Assembly (NCBI GenBank): GCA_036362985.1
Contig: JAYGXS010000004.1
Span: forward strand, 48,992,653-49,056,652
Length of the DNA stretch: 64,000 nucleotides
Direction of reading: 5' to 3'
Source: Ligula intestinalis
Taxonomy: Eukaryota > Platyhelminthes > Cestoda > Diphyllobothriidea > Diphyllobothriidae
Part shown: piece after piece, positions 33,490 through 55,080 of the stretch
Position numbering within the stretch: position 1 is the stretch's first letter
Layout: each line of letters begins with the position of its first letter
Translations under genes and position numbers: made by a program
The notes under the pieces: generated by a model
What the model saw: only the letters and a program-made list of their open reading frames with translations
What the model was told of the DNA's origin: nothing
Database searches by the model: none

Positions 33490-34350
33490 ACGCACAAGCA
33501 GTATGGCAGTAGCAGTAAGAACCTTAACCTGGTTACTTCACTTCGTAATGAACAGCAATCAGTCATCGTGATTTACTTTGACCTTAGTAAAGCTTTTGAC
33601 AAGGTGCCTCATAGGCGCCTTTTAGTGAAACTGGAAGCCCTAGGCATCAGGCCTCCCCTCCTCGATTTCATTGCCTCCTACCTGTCTAACCGCAGCCAGA
33701 AGGTCTTAGTAGGCAATAGCTACTCGATGCCTCAGCCGACCACGAGTGACATATTACAAGGCACGGTTTTAGGTCCCCTCCCTTTCATTCTTTACATAAA
33801 TGAAATTTCAACAGTGCTAAATAATTCGGAAAATTTCATTTATGCTGATGACCTTAAGTGTATTTACTCATTTTCTAAGGACACGGCCAGTACTTGTGTT
33901 GATAAAGTTAACGCAGACTTGCGTACTCTCTCAAGTTGGAGCACTACATGGCAGATGGAGTTTTCTCCATCAAAATGTAGGTTCATGAGTTTTGGTTCCG
34001 CAAGGCTTCCTGGACCCATTATCTTCCAAAACAGTCCACTGTTAGAAAGATCTACGATCAAGGATTTGGGTCTTACTTACACGAATAAGCTTGCATTATC
34101 ACCTCATGCATATCGAATTTCTGCCAAGGCCGCACAGATATGTGCGTTTATATCGCACAATTTTTTCCTTCCAGAACTGAAGTTAAAACTATACCGCATG
34201 TTTGTTCTTCCTATACTAGAATTCTGCTGCCCGATTTTTGGCCTCATGATCCAGCATGACTGTAGTAAGATTGAAAAGTTTCAGCGAGTTTTCACTCGTA
34301 AAATATTTTCTGTTTCTGGGTCTGGTATGTGTTATACAGATAGATGTTAA
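33490..34350 (+). pseudogene. Non-LTR reverse transcriptase fragment
   Basis: The open frame starts at 33253, but element homology begins only near 33490. RT blocks are VIYFDLSKAFDKVPHRRLL (motif with the first catalytic Asp), LQGTVLGPLPFILYINEI (a degraded form of the usual QGSVLGPLLF) and FIYADDLK (catalytic DD, intact). A thumb and KLKLYRMFVLPILEFCCPIF region then follows. The frame ends prematurely at 34348-34350. Coding homology continues in other frames to about 34680 (IWNNLPLDIRLSSTLSIFKG). N-terminal endonuclease and RT fingers are absent. This is a dead 5'-truncated copy. Confidence 0.8.
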
Positions 34351-34354
34351 TTAG

Positions 34355-34697
34355 CAAACATTAAATTTCTTTGGATAAGAAGACTCGAAGCTGGTCTATG
34401 CTTTCTGTTTCGCGTTAACAATAGTCCTAATCTCCCACAAATTAACGCTCTCCTTCCAGTAGACCGACCTTACGCCACTCGTAACTCTTCCATGATAATT
34501 TTACCACCCCGTAGCTCCACATCTAACCATTCTCGCTTTTTTACCTCCAAATATGCTTTTATTTGGAACAACCTTCCTCTCGATATTAGACTGTCTTCTA
34601 CACTGTCGATTTTTAAAGGCAAATTATATAAGCATTTAAATTTAGAGGAAATAAAGTCGTTACTGTCTGTTTCCTTTCCTTTCCTTTCCTTTCCTTT
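34355..34697 (+). pseudogene. Non-LTR ORF2 C-terminal portion, frameshifted, ending in (TTTCC)n
   Basis: The plus-strand frame at 34492-34755 contains SRFFTSKYAFIWNNLPLDIR and LSIFKGKLYKHL. This is the typical terminal block of CR1/Jockey ORF2 proteins ('sF..R....WN.LP..v....sv..FK..L'). It ends in five TTTCC pentamers at 34669-34697. The break from the upstream RT frame is at about 34350. Confidence 0.65.
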
Positions 34698-35217
34698 TGA
34701 AAAGGGTCCTCCTGGCATTCGAAGCTCTTCCCAGGATACTAAAATGGTTTCTTAATATGTTAGCATTTCTTTCTGCAGAGTCAAGCATCACTTCCAAGGG
34801 CTGCGAACTCTTCTCCATTTTTGCAACCTTCGCTGTGGTCTTCGAGATTGGCTCTGGAATCTGGTGGGTCGCCACTCGATGATGTTGCCTTGACTTCTAC
34901 TGCCTTCTCCTGTTGTCCCGGATGACCCCTTCTTAACTGAACGATATATTATTTTTTTCCCATGACCATAAACGTCCCGAACCCTCAACATCAGGTCCCA
35001 AACTAACCACATCAAACCCTGTTACCTATTAAGGCAGTTTTTTCTCCTAAAGTGGTTTTGAACTCGGTGGCCCGCTGAACTCATCCACCGATCTAGGAGT
35101 TTTTTTTACTGCCGATGACAATTATTTTATAAGAGTTCACTGCTTATCATCATTTTTTTATTTTCACAATAGCACTAAGTTTGTAACGACAGGGCCCCTT
35201 GGGCCTTAAATATACAA

Positions 35218-35249
<32 letters not shown>
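35218..35249 (+). repeat. (ATT)n microsatellite, retrotransposon tail
   Basis: About ten uninterrupted ATT units directly after the conserved non-LTR terminus. Confidence 0.9.
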
Positions 35250-35250
<1 letters not shown>

Positions 35251-35296
35251 ACGCGAGATAGAACGAGACTATCAGGCGCATATAGATGGAACGTGC

Positions 35297-35309
35297 AATG
35301 ATCCTTCCA

Positions 35310-35353
<44 letters not shown>

Positions 35354-35458
35354 AATGATCAAGTTTGGTCGTCTTCTTGGCACCTGTCGAGCACCAACCT
35401 TGCGGCTGATACTGCAATGGCGCCAATCTGAGGACCTTACTTAAACAGTTAATGGGTG

Positions 35459-35491
<33 letters not shown>

Positions 35492-36487
35492 TGTAATCAG
35501 CGCAAGCCTATGACTTGCACTTAGTAGGAATTCCTCGTTCACGGGGAACAATTCCAAGCCGCGATCCCTGTCATGACGGTGATTGACCAGTTTGCCCAAC
35601 CCTTTCGGGCCAGGTCAGACTCGTTGGCACCATCATTGTAGCGCACGTGCAGCTCCGGACATCTAAGGGCGGCACAGACCTGTTATTGCTCAATTTCGCA
35701 CCCATTCGTAATGCTTGTCCCTCTAAGAAGTAGACACACCTGTGCCGTACCCGGAGGTAAGCACCGGACCCACCGCACACGCCTCCTACCACAGTTAACG
35801 TCCCTACGCACACCACTCGCCCACGAGGAGCTCGCAGCATACGCAAGAATGCGTCCCGATAGCAGTCGACATATGTGAGCAGTTTCGCCAAAGCACCGTC
35901 AGCCCAGGAACAGAGGGCAGGCGTACTAATTAGCAGGCTAGAGTCTCGTTTGTTATCGGAATTAACCAGACAAATCGCTCCACCAACTAAGAACGGCCAT
36001 GCACCACCAACCACCAAATCAACAAAGAGCTATCAATCTGTCAATCCTCACAGTTTCCGGGCCGGGTGAGTTTTCCCGTGTTGAGTCAAATTAAGCCGCA
36101 GGCTCCACTCTTGGTGGTGCCCTTCCATCAATTCCTTTAAGTTTCAGCTTTGCAACCAAACTTCCCCCAGAACCCAAAGACTTCAAGGTTTCCCGGGGAC
36201 TGCCCGTGGGGATGGTTAAAATACTACCACCACGGATCGTCAGTTGGCATAGTTTATGGTCAGAACTAGGACGGTATCTGATCGTCTTCGAGCCTCTGAC
36301 TTTCGCTCATGGCCAATGAAAACATGCTTGACGAATGCTTTTGCTTTAGTTTTTCTGGTTACGATCCATGAATTTCACCTCTAGCGCAACCATACAAACG
36401 TCCCCATCTGTCTCTTTTGATCATTACTTCGGATCCGAAAACCAGCGAAATAGAACCGAAGTCCTATTCCATTATTTCATGCAAATC
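35297..36487 (-). pseudogene. 18S rRNA fragment (3' ~60%), degraded
   Basis: The minus strand reads as small-subunit rRNA from the V4/V5 region to the exact 3' end. Landmarks on the plus strand are atgatccttcca(c)aggttcacc (3' terminus), gacgggcggtgtgtacaaagg, gtcaaattaagccgcaggctcc, tcaattcctttaagtttcag, and ttcggatccgaaaaccag at the upstream end. An expanded variable stretch at about 35690-35860 is consistent with flatworm V7. Substitutions in near-universal segments mark it as a pseudogene: aacctgTGgaagg for aacctgCGgaagg, gttgattTggtggTtggtgg for the conserved helix, and aTgtaatc for aCgtaatc. The first third of 18S and the rest of the rDNA unit are absent. The frames through it, including 148 codons at 35571-36017, are not protein genes. 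Confidence 0.85.
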
Positions 36488-38780
36488 TATTTTGAGTCGG
36501 AGACTGGAAGAAGGCTTCTAGCTTTCTTCACGACTCCGAGAAAGCACCATCGAGAATTTGGAAGTCCGCCTAAAAGATGCATTTCCATACATCGTCCTCC
36601 CCATGAGCCACGTTGATTCCAGCACCCCTTCAGTGAACTAATCTAAGTCTTACTGACGCGCACGGGTTCATCTTTACTTAGCCAGATGAGTATGTTTCCA
36701 CGTACCCTTTTCCAAGACCATCCATTTTTCGGCCAACGTATCCCACTCCGTAGGAGGCCGTTTGTAGTGTCCTTTAGACTCGTTTTCTCGACACTGCTTA
36801 TAAAAATCTTCACAAACAACTGTTCATGCGTTGAACTCATCACCACACCATCTATCAGCCTGTGTAGCTGGCCGTTATAGAGCTACCGGATGCTTTGTGT
36901 GTAGCGTACGTATTTCTCATAGATGTTCAAGGATTTACCTATCTAGTAGTTTGTATCCCAGATAACGTCATCAAAAACCCCTGTCTAAAATACTTTTCGA
37001 CTATTCCCTCATGGTTAGGCTTTCATGAGAGGTGGCACGTTTTGTTTGATGCTAAACATTATCGCAATTCAGTTCCAGCTCCTGGTATTTTGAGGCCACG
37101 TATCATTGGAGCCTTCCATGATTTATCGTGTGTACTACTGCTCTTGTGTGAGTTGGCGTTAATGATTCGCATTCTCGACTGCAATTATAGTACTGCCCTA
37201 TTCTTCCCTTCCAGGCCTTATCGCAAAGTGGTTTTTTCCTACAGCCATTTATGAAAGTGGGACTCACAGAAGTCTGTCCCCATTTTCCTCGTAGGAGTTT
37301 CTTACCACTTCTTTCTTTGTTCACGATTATTTTCTAAGGACTGTTAAATACTGCCCTACAAAGCTAAATCGCCGGCGGATGGGAAACAGTTGGTCTGCTA
37401 CATTACTCATTTTTGCTGTATATCTGGCCACTCCCTCAGAGCACCACTCTACTCATTGCCATTGTTTCACCTCAGTACTAATTTGGTCTTGATCGTGCCT
37501 TCTGGGCACTTAGAGTATAAACATTTATTTATGTACTCAAAATACACATCCACCATTCCCTGTCTATGCGTTCTCGTGTAACTGGTGACTACTGGATTCT
37601 CGGGCGAGAGGTTAAATTGTGCACTGTAGGACGCCTCTCTTTTTTAATACGTCACGCGAAGACGGCAGCTTATTCGACAGGCACACTATGCAGCCCTACT
37701 AATACTTAATTTACATTCATAAATGAAAACCTCGAAATATATCACCGTTATGCTAGTAATTCATAAAAACTCGGTGATTAGGCAAGGTATTTTAACGCAA
37801 AACTACCAGTATGCTGTTTTCTTAGCATGAGGCATATCGACTTGTACGGTTTAAACAGCTCCTGTTTTGTTTGCTGCTAACCACCATAAGAATTCCATTC
37901 TGACTATTTATATGTCGAAGACCAGCGTCCGCTGTTACTTTTCCACGAGTTCTCATGCGACATAGTACCCTCTGGACACAGTATACTGAGGTTTCATACT
38001 CATTTTTTGGACCTCCATCAAATTTTATCTTGTGCTTAGAATTTACCTACCCTGTTCTTCCATATTTCCCTGGTAATTTTAAAATAGTGAGCCTACAACA
38101 TAACTTCAAAACCCTGCAGTATCTCTGGCCGCTCACACAAAGCACCACTGTGCCAAATTAGTTTCAGTAGTGCTCTTCGGTCGTTATTAAAACCTGCTTT
38201 CTCCAATAGATGGTCCTATTCGTGATACAATCAACTCCCTATATGGCCTCTTTCACATCAAACTTCCGAAACCTAAATCTTAACGCGGACTTTCACTCAA
38301 CTATTATCATGACTCCTAGACAGCTACTCCCGACGCCTACGTCCCTCCTACAATAGTTGATGTCATTATGCCTTCACCTTCAGTCGGTCTGGGCACTGAA
38401 GACAGTGTCCCTGTAAAAATAGTTTTGTAACGACAGCTTGCTAAGCCGATGGTGAAATGCGGAGTACCAAAATAATTAAATTGAGCTTCATCCCTAGTAA
38501 ATGAGCAGCATTTAGCTCTCGAGGAAGTTATGAATACGATGGCGTCAAAGATGTGCTTTACAAATAAACCTTATTATCCAAGTACCGTTATTTGATGCGC
38601 TGTTTCTGAAAGCACAACGTGAACTATTTCACCCTTGTCTATCTTTCCTTCACGCATCATATCCGAACATACATTTCCTGTTCCATCCTAAACGATGAGT
38701 CCTGAGGATTTGCATTCCGCAGTGAATGCTGATCAACCAGTCAAAGATGGTAAACAACAATGAACCCAACTACCGACCTA
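36488..38780. other. No gene recognised
   Basis: T-rich sequence with short frames only. A short internal repeat occurs at 37420-37445 and 38110-38145 (atctggccactccctcagagcaccactct and a diverged copy). The first ~100 bp may still be diverged 18S V4 sequence. Confidence 0.4.
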
Positions 38781-38784
38781 GCCA

Positions 38785-38965
38785 ATGGACGCGCTCTCTT
38801 TGTATTCTGGCCGGATTACGACTAAGATCTCACTTGGACTGCGGCTGGCTCTCCTGCTGGTTTTAGGCTTGCCAAGTCAGACTTCCTCTATCTATTCCCC
38901 TTTTCTTTGTGTACACAATACATTCTTCCTACTACTCTGGCTCTTACGGACTTCTCTTCTGCACT
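38785..38965. repeat. Dispersed repeat R1, copy 4 (inverted)
   Basis: The inverse complement of 15545-15745. Shared blocks: cacttggactgcggctggctctcc, ttcctctatctattccccttt, ttgtgtacacaataca. Confidence 0.55.
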
Positions 38966-39047
38966 AAGCAACCATAGTCAGATGATCACATTTGTTGGGT
39001 TTAACTCACTTTACTCCCTGCGATAGTGCCACCGGCCTAGAACGTTG

Positions 39048-39692
39048 CTCGTGCATTCTCTTCGTGTGACGGTGTGGTGCGGAAGAACTGCTTCCAATGT
39101 GATTGACCCATACTTTTTTGAAAATAATGATGGCGCAACAGTAACAGTTAATGGTGAAAGATACCGAGCTATGATAAGCGAATTTCTGATTCCTGAAATT
39201 GAGGGCAATGACCTACGCAGTACTTGGTTTCAACATGATGGAGCCACGGCCCATACAGCAAGAGAGACGATGACATTGTTAAATGTGTGCTTTCCAAATC
39301 ATTTGATTTCACGATTTGTTAACATTCCGTGGCCTCCTTGATCTCCAGATTTGACCCCATGCAATTTCTTCTTATGGGGCTACCTGAAGTCAAGGGTTTT
39401 TTGTAACAAATCCAACAAACCTGCAAGAACTTAAAAACAAAATTTGTTCTGAAATAAGACAAATATCGCCTGATACACGAAGGAGCGTTATGGAAACGAC
39501 AGAGAAACGAACCTTAAGTTGTCGAAACAACCATGGCAGCGGAATTTATTCAATTTATCTTGCATTTTCATCGCACAAAATTCAAGAATTATGCCTTTCG
39601 AATAAAACAAGTTTCAATATCCTAGCTTTAATAGTTTTCATTTTATTGGCAAATCAAAAGGATCAGTTACTTCTGGGACAGCCTGTACAAGC
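39048..39692 (+). pseudogene. Tc1/mariner-superfamily transposase relic
   Basis: The frame at 39045-39341 encodes VTVWCG, then VIDPYFFENNDGATVTVNGE and RYRAMISEFLIP. WFQHDGATAHTARET follows, with the catalytic Asp. An in-frame TGA at 39340-39342 interrupts WPP/SPDLTPCNFFLWGYLKSR, which carries the next catalytic Asp in the PDLTP box. A frameshift follows near 39400. DNA homology continues to cttctgggacagcctgta at about 39675-39692, which looks like the terminal inverted repeat. No matching left terminus or N-terminal DNA-binding domain is found, so the copy is 5'-truncated as well as broken. Confidence 0.8.
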
Positions 39693-40997
39693 AAGAAGGG
39701 TAGTTACAAATTGATATGCAGGTTCTACGAAGCTTCTATCGTACCTTGAGCATGAAAATCAAGGTGCGGTTACATCATTAAAAAATAGGATGAGCTTGAG
39801 AGACTGTGTAAGTTATTTCGTAATATTATGATAGATAAATATATCACAAGACAAACATTTTACTAACTAAAAAATGACATTTGTAAAAGAGTTGGGAGGA
39901 ACATATAAGGCGTGTTTAAGTCAAATCGGTCTGCTGAAGACACTGTGTGATGTAGATTGTAAGCTGTATTCTGTTAAACATTAGGATAAGTGGTCTGGTT
40001 GGAAATGACAAGAATGTATGAAATAGTAATTGGAAGAACATATTTTTCTACTTTAAGTAACAACTCAAAGAGTTTCGACAAGCAATATTGGTAGTGAAGT
40101 AAACATACACGACTATTCACTTGTTCCAAGTAATAAAATTACGTTTTAAGCATTAATCAAGGTGATGTCAACTGACACGAGCCACTGAGTGTAGTCGTCA
40201 GAATGCGGGATTTATACAGAAACAAGTAAATAAAGCAACCATATCTAACAAAGCATTATGTGGTTACGTGACATGCGTACCAATAGGCGTTATGTAAAAG
40301 TGACAAAACGGAGTCAGGATGTCAAAGAGGATTAAGTCGTTATCTGTGGCCAAGAAGACATCTGTGAACTGGTAACGGCAAACAGGCTCCTCAACAGGAA
40401 ACAAGGAAACAGTCGCTCAGTCACCATGGCATTAAGGTCAGTCCCATGTGAGAAGTCCAACGCCGAAAAGGGAGGTCAGGACAGCGTGTCAGCCACCCCA
40501 TTCTTCGTGCCATCATTGTGGTTGACTTCAGTGGTCCATTCGGAAATGTAGCCCAAATGAACGAGCTCTTTCGGTTTGTCGTTGCAAGAATGTGATCATA
40601 TAGCAAAATCTAAGCTATTTATGGTCCGCCATACTTGTAAAAGCATGAACTTAAATTAGGTGTCAGAAATTGTCTACAACCGGGGAAATAGCGAAAACTT
40701 GATGGTTTAATGTACCAACAGGTGACAGATACAGAAATCTAGCATTCATGAGATTTTGTTTAGGTGGTATTGGAATACCAGTAGTGCTATTGCTCATTAG
40801 GCCATTCAAGGAATTTAAAAAGGACTTGATAACATCCTTCATGTCCCTGTAATCTCAGCAGTCGTGTAACTTTTTCTAAGCTGTGGGCTGGAAGCGTTTT
40901 TGAAATTACCCGCCCTCTTTGATCAAGTTTGTGTCGGGTGAAGTAGTAGTTCTTTTAGCCCTCTTTTGGGGGCTGGTAGGCATTCACGTGAATTGTT
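39693..40997. other. Upstream region of CDK5; repeat R3 copy at 40110-40215
   Basis: No recognisable promoter element. 40110-40215 matches repeat R3 at 28915-29010. The last ~90 bp before the ATG is mixed T/G-rich; gggggctggtag at about 40970-40980 could be a splice acceptor for a 5' untranslated exon or trans-splicing, but this cannot be decided from sequence. Confidence 0.35.
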
Positions 40998-50620
<9,623 letters not shown>

Positions 50621-51020
50621 CTGGCAGGCAATGACACTCCGCCCTGTCCTCTCTTTAGTAGGCGCCCCTCTAACATTCCTATGAGTTTCTGGAGAAAGTA
50701 GGAACAAGAACTCCTACTCTGCTGTCATTTACCTTTCCTGCCTCTGGCAGCCGCCCTTGCCTATACTTCTAAAAACAACAAAATCCACAGTGCATTTGAT
50801 TTCTTTTTTTTTTCTGTTGATGATGATTTGGTCACCGAAGACCTCTTTCTCTCTCTAAACTCGATTCCCTGCCCTCTCTGCCCTCTTGAAGCTGTGACCA
50901 TGTGACTTTTCTATTCAGTAATACAGTAACCATCTTGCCAATGTTGCACAGTTTTGGCGGCCTTATGTCTTGGCGTGAATTCCAGACAGTAGTGTATCAG
51001 ATTAAATCTCTCCCCCTACC
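50621..51020 (+). other. Likely CDK5 3' UTR with candidate poly(A) signal
   Basis: Non-coding pyrimidine-rich sequence after the stop. ATTAAA at 51001-51006 is the first plausible polyadenylation hexamer that I see; assignment is uncertain. Confidence 0.3.
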
Positions 51021-51660
51021 CACCCCTCATATTGTGATGAAGCCAAAGCTGCGATTTTGCCGTCTACGTTACACCTTGTGTGAGCCTCCAAGGAAGAACA
51101 CAACAAGAAGAGCGCAGAAAGAACAGAAGTCTTAGAGCAAACCTAGTATAGCATACTTAAGGCAAACGAACGCGTGTACAAGCCATGTCCAATCGGACCA
51201 ATCAGATTGTGGGCTCAAGTAAGGGAGCGACTTCATTAGCTTTGGGACTCATGCAGTTGGCTTGGGCACAGCTACGAGCGTCATCACGTGCATTTTGTGT
51301 GGGCGGACCGGTCGTTTGTCGTGGGAACTACTCGTCAGGGCGGCGTACACTCACTTAATCCGGGCCCTAACACCCCAGACCCGAGGTTTTGTCTCCCGTA
51401 AGTCGACGTGGACGGCTGCTATTGCGCAGAGGGTGGGAAGTTATGACCTGCACGTGAGTTAGGTTCTAAGGGGCATGGGGAGAGTGCAACTATGTACAAC
51501 CCTTTGTGAACAAGGATTTCCACGGGCGCGGGACACTGACTTAATTAACTTTGAGTGATAGCAGACTTGTGCAACATCTGCCACACCCTAACTCTTTCAT
51601 CATACACCTGGGCGACCAGAGGCCGGATTGAGCACAGTGGCCGACAATGCTACACAGAAC
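51021..51660. other. No gene recognised
   Basis: Intergenic sequence with short frames only. Confidence 0.4.
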
Positions 51661-51684
51661 CCGTTTCTGCTACCGTTTTTCGCT

Positions 51685-51770
51685 AATGTGTCTGATGATG
51701 AATCCGCGACGGATGTCGAAACGTCAGGCAAATAAAAGTATTGTCTTAGTGATCGAGTCGTCTTCTTCTC
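51685..51770 (+). repeat. PLE 3'-end relic with well-formed CTGATGA-hairpin-GAAACGTC motif
   Basis: CTGATGA at 51692-51698, then tga, the perfect hairpin ATCCG-CGA-CGGAT, gtc, GAAA and CGTC at 51722-51725, then AGG, AATAAAAG. CUGAUGA and GAAA are hammerhead boxes, and ACGU after GAA is self-complementary with a GUC triplet. However the segment adjoining stem II is unpaired, and an alternative simple stem (CCTGACG/CGTCAGG in the family consensus) is possible. Best copy of the motif in the window. Confidence 0.5.
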
Positions 51771-52669
51771 AATGCTACGCAGATCGTCTACGCGTGCCAC
51801 ACACGTGTTTGCTGAACCGAAAAAAGAGGCGGCTAGGATCCCAACTGAGTGGGGGTGCCGTATAGGCCACATTAAGCAGGCGAAATTGCAGTGCGGCTCT
51901 CCGTCCTGAGAGAAGATCCGAATTCTCCCGTCAGTTTTTGGCGACCTTCCAAGCCGGGACTTTTAGTATGTCAGATTATTTAGTCAGAACATGTATATAC
52001 TTCCCCTATCCAGAATACTCCGCGGGCGAGGTCAGGAAGGAGGCAGGACATGAGTTTGAACGTAATGACCCACCTGGTATTTTGGCTAATTGAGAAAGGC
52101 AATCGATGATGCGATCCACGTCAAGAGCCCGTCAAGCCAAGCTTAGTCGGATACCCTGAATATGCGGAAAGCGACTACGAACTCAGTTTAATTAACAAAA
52201 CCAATAGGAGGAACATACCCGCTTTTGAATCAACATGCAAACCAGTTCAAATGTAGCGGGAAACGGTTGTACGCCAAATTAAACAAAACGTCATAAATAT
52301 AAGTTAGAGAAATGTGTAATGGCCACAATTAGTCTAGACAGTTGTGTACGAATGAGAATAGGGCAAAGTTGTAAATGCATACAAGTTTGGCAAATGGCTA
52401 CTACCGTATAAAATTTGCTCTCCCTCTTCCATTCGGTTACTGCATCAGTAGGAGTTTCGCTAGGGTCACTTTAAAAACACTTCAAGCGAAAATGCAAGCC
52501 GTAGGAAGTAAGTAAATGGAAGCACGCGTGATGAACTTTTAGCAGGTCACGACCTGCCCACCTGTCATCAAGCGATTACCGCACAAGCGGGCAACTATCT
52601 TCGATAGGGGGAAGCTTTTAATTGTGCAGTAACATAGCGAATGTATCCTGTAAAAAACGGTAACTCCCT

Positions 52670-52900
52670 GTGTATGATTTATCCGTCTCTGCTATTGTCT
52701 CTTATGATGGATCCGTAACGGATTTCAAAAAGTCGTTTTGGCAGAAAATTGTTTTCAGTCATTTATCGTCAGGCCGATGCATCGACGTGGAGAATGAAAA
52801 AGTCAGTTATGTGCAGTGTTTGTATGGTTCTCGTGACTTCGAAACGTCAGGAGAGTAAGAGTATTGTCCCACTGGTCGTATCTGCCTCATCTGAACCACT
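52670..52900 (+). repeat. Nested PLE 3'-end relics
   Basis: 52690-52725 repeats the ATCCG-TAA-CGGAT hairpin, with mutated CTTATGA and AAAAAGTC boxes. 52741-52810 (gttttcagtcatttatcgtcagg ... gtggagaatgaaaa) matches the inverted 3' terminus of the 9.91-kb palindrome. 52835-52895 (gacttcgaaacgtcaggagag ... ttgtcccactggtcg) repeats the tail at 51715-51760. Three terminal fragments lie within 230 bp. Confidence 0.5.
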
Positions 52901-53490
52901 TCCGTCAAGCCACCAGTTCTAAGGACTTGATTATCTACTAGATGCCAGTCTTAGTCATGACCTTAAATTCTGCATGGCATACTGAAAGTGCACCGAATTT
53001 ATCATCGTGAAGAAAGGTAGCGTAGGGTCAGCCTCACACTACGCCCTCCCGTTCTGCGTCAGAGGGAAAACTGAGCCAGGGCAAGAATGCAAGACGAGAC
53101 TCCATCAACAGATGGTTTAGCGTGCAATATGGCACTAGTGATGAGAAGGGTTTTATGGGTGGGACAAGATAAAGGAAGGAAGAACGCCAACCTAACTCTA
53201 TTCATGGTGTTTGTTAGAATTAGCATTCTTTGCCGGGTTAATAGGGTCCCACACTAGTTTGTTGCTGGGACGAGTGTTCGGCTTGCGAGAGCCAGTGCCT
53301 TTACGCCATGTTATGTTATTCCTAACTGACCTGATCCCATTTTTACGGACTCTCGGCTGGAGCAAGAACGAGGCAGCCTGTACGCCCCCTTTCATCACTG
53401 CGGCGCCTTAAGAGTCGCCACTTTGAAGGTTTTTTCTTTGACGCGAGAAATCGGTCGGCCTATAGCCAGCAAGTTATTGTATGACCCTGT
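52901..53490. other. No gene recognised
   Basis: The frames at 53198-53411 overlap on both strands without domain evidence. Confidence 0.4.
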
Positions 53491-54215
53491 GAGTGTGCTC
53501 GACCATCGATTTCGATGAAGTCCACCAAGTGTACCAACAGGTTGTTGTAGAAGTGACGGGCCCCAGGGTGTGGATTATAGTGATAGCGGACGTAGTTGGC
53601 GCCAATTGCGCTCTTCACATTTGTCCGGGGTAAGGAAGACCAAACGAGACCCGGCGTTGGCCGCTTTCTACAATGCAAGCCAGAAACACCGCCTAACTTA
53701 GGCTCAAGGGACAGTAGACTTTGCGCGGGTACTACCGCACTACCTACCATCACTCACCCTTAGTAGGCGTCACGACAGGCTCAAGGAGGCCAAGACTGAT
53801 AAGGCTACTACAATTTCTATTACTACTGACCAGTAGTAGTAGTAGTACGGATACTATTTTTGATGCTAGCATTAGACAGATGTGACGTTGATTTGAAATC
53901 AACGCTGAGGCTCATACCACCTTGATCTCAACCAGTGTGTTTGAGGCTCTGAGCACACCAAAGCTTACCTTGGTTTCCCCCTTCTCAACACTACCCACCA
54001 GGCTCTTTCCGTTTCTAATAGTTTTGGACTACGCGAACTCGGATACTGCTGCTATAAGTACGTGCCTATACTAAAATGCGACTCCTTTTAATCATACCTA
54101 CTAAAAACACTATATAGTATAGTATAATACGGTCTATCTGTGCCTTTAGCAAATCAGTGCCTAGTATGCACTCCCATTCTGTGTGAGGTGAAAATAAATA
54201 GTTGACGAGTTAAGA
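53490..54215. repeat. Unclassified repeat U1, copy 1
   Basis: Starts at gtgctcgaccatcgatttcgatgaa and continues through gacgtagttggcgccaat, tgcaagcc, tagactttgcgcgg, a tactactac-rich segment with agtagtagtagtag, gctgctataagta and gcactcccattctgtgtg. It is matched in the same order by 54310-55080. Unknown class; the partial minus-strand frame (53460-53753) has no recognised domain. Confidence 0.75.
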
Positions 54216-54309
54216 CAAATTCTGGGACTAGGGGTATATGAGTGGGCCTGCATAAGCTAATTTTGCCGATTCCGCTAGTGTTAACTCATCCACTGCAGAG
54301 TCGCTGCTT

Positions 54310-55080
54310 GTTGTAGCGGTGTGTATGTGTTCGACCATCGATTTCGATGAAGTCCACCAAGTGCACCAACAGGTTGAGACAGAAGGTGGCAGCCTCTGAG
54401 GGTAGCTTTAAAGTGATAGCAGACGTAGTTGGCGCCAATCGTGCTCTTCGCCTTCGCCGGAGTCAAGAAGACTAAACGAGGCCCGGCGTAGGCTGCTTTC
54501 TCCAATGCAAGCCGGAACACCGCCTAATTTATGCTTACCTGATGGTAGACTTTGCGCGGATACTACTATGTTATCTTTCCCCTCTCACCCTTGGTAGGTG
54601 TGAAGATAGGCCCAAGGAGGCCGAAACTGATACGACCACTACTATTTCTACTACTACTGACTATCAATATAGTCGAGGCTTAGTAGTACTGGCACTATTT
54701 CTGACGCTAACATTTGTCAATCGTGACGCTGGTTGGAAGTTAGCGCTGGGGCTCATAATTCTTTTGTTCCCAACAACGGGTGGGAAATCTGGGTTTATGC
54801 TTTTTCGAGTAAATACACGGTTGAGGTTCTGAGCACATCAGGGCTTGCCTTTTATTCCGCCCTCTCAACTCTTTCCTCTCAGGCTTTTTCCGTTTCAACT
54901 AGGAGCTGGACTACGAGGACAAGGATACTGCTGCTATAAGCACTTGGCTATGCTAAAGTGCTGATTCTGGTAATCATAGTTACTAAGATCAGTAACTAGT
55001 GTATTATGATATGGCCTGTGTGTGCCTGTAGGAAGCCGGCACCCAGTGTGCACTCCCAATCTGTATGGAGTAAAGCAGAT
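54310..55080. repeat. Unclassified repeat U1, copy 2
   Basis: A direct copy ~815 bp downstream of copy 1, collinear for ~750 bp: ttcgaccatcgatttcgatgaa, gacgtagttggcgccaat, caatgcaagccgg, tagactttgcgcgg, actactactgac, gctgctataagcac, gtgcactcccaatctgtatgg. Divergence by eye is about 15-20%. Confidence 0.75.

Larger units (their letters stand above)
33490..35250 (+). mobile_element. 5'-truncated CR1/Jockey-type non-LTR retrotransposon with (ATT)n tail
   Basis: The element runs from inside the RT domain through the end of ORF2, a ~500-bp 3' region and the terminal ...gggccttaaatatac, and finishes in a clean (ATT)n tract at 35218-35249. The 3' region is shared with 30340-30840 and the terminus with 31540-31570, which defines the family's 3' end. 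5' truncation and a 3' microsatellite tail are the signature of target-primed reverse transcription. Confidence 0.8.

Noticed and set aside
35571..36017. 148-codon minus-strand open frame
   Set aside because: It lies entirely within the 18S rRNA pseudogene; the frame is a by-product of rRNA sequence.
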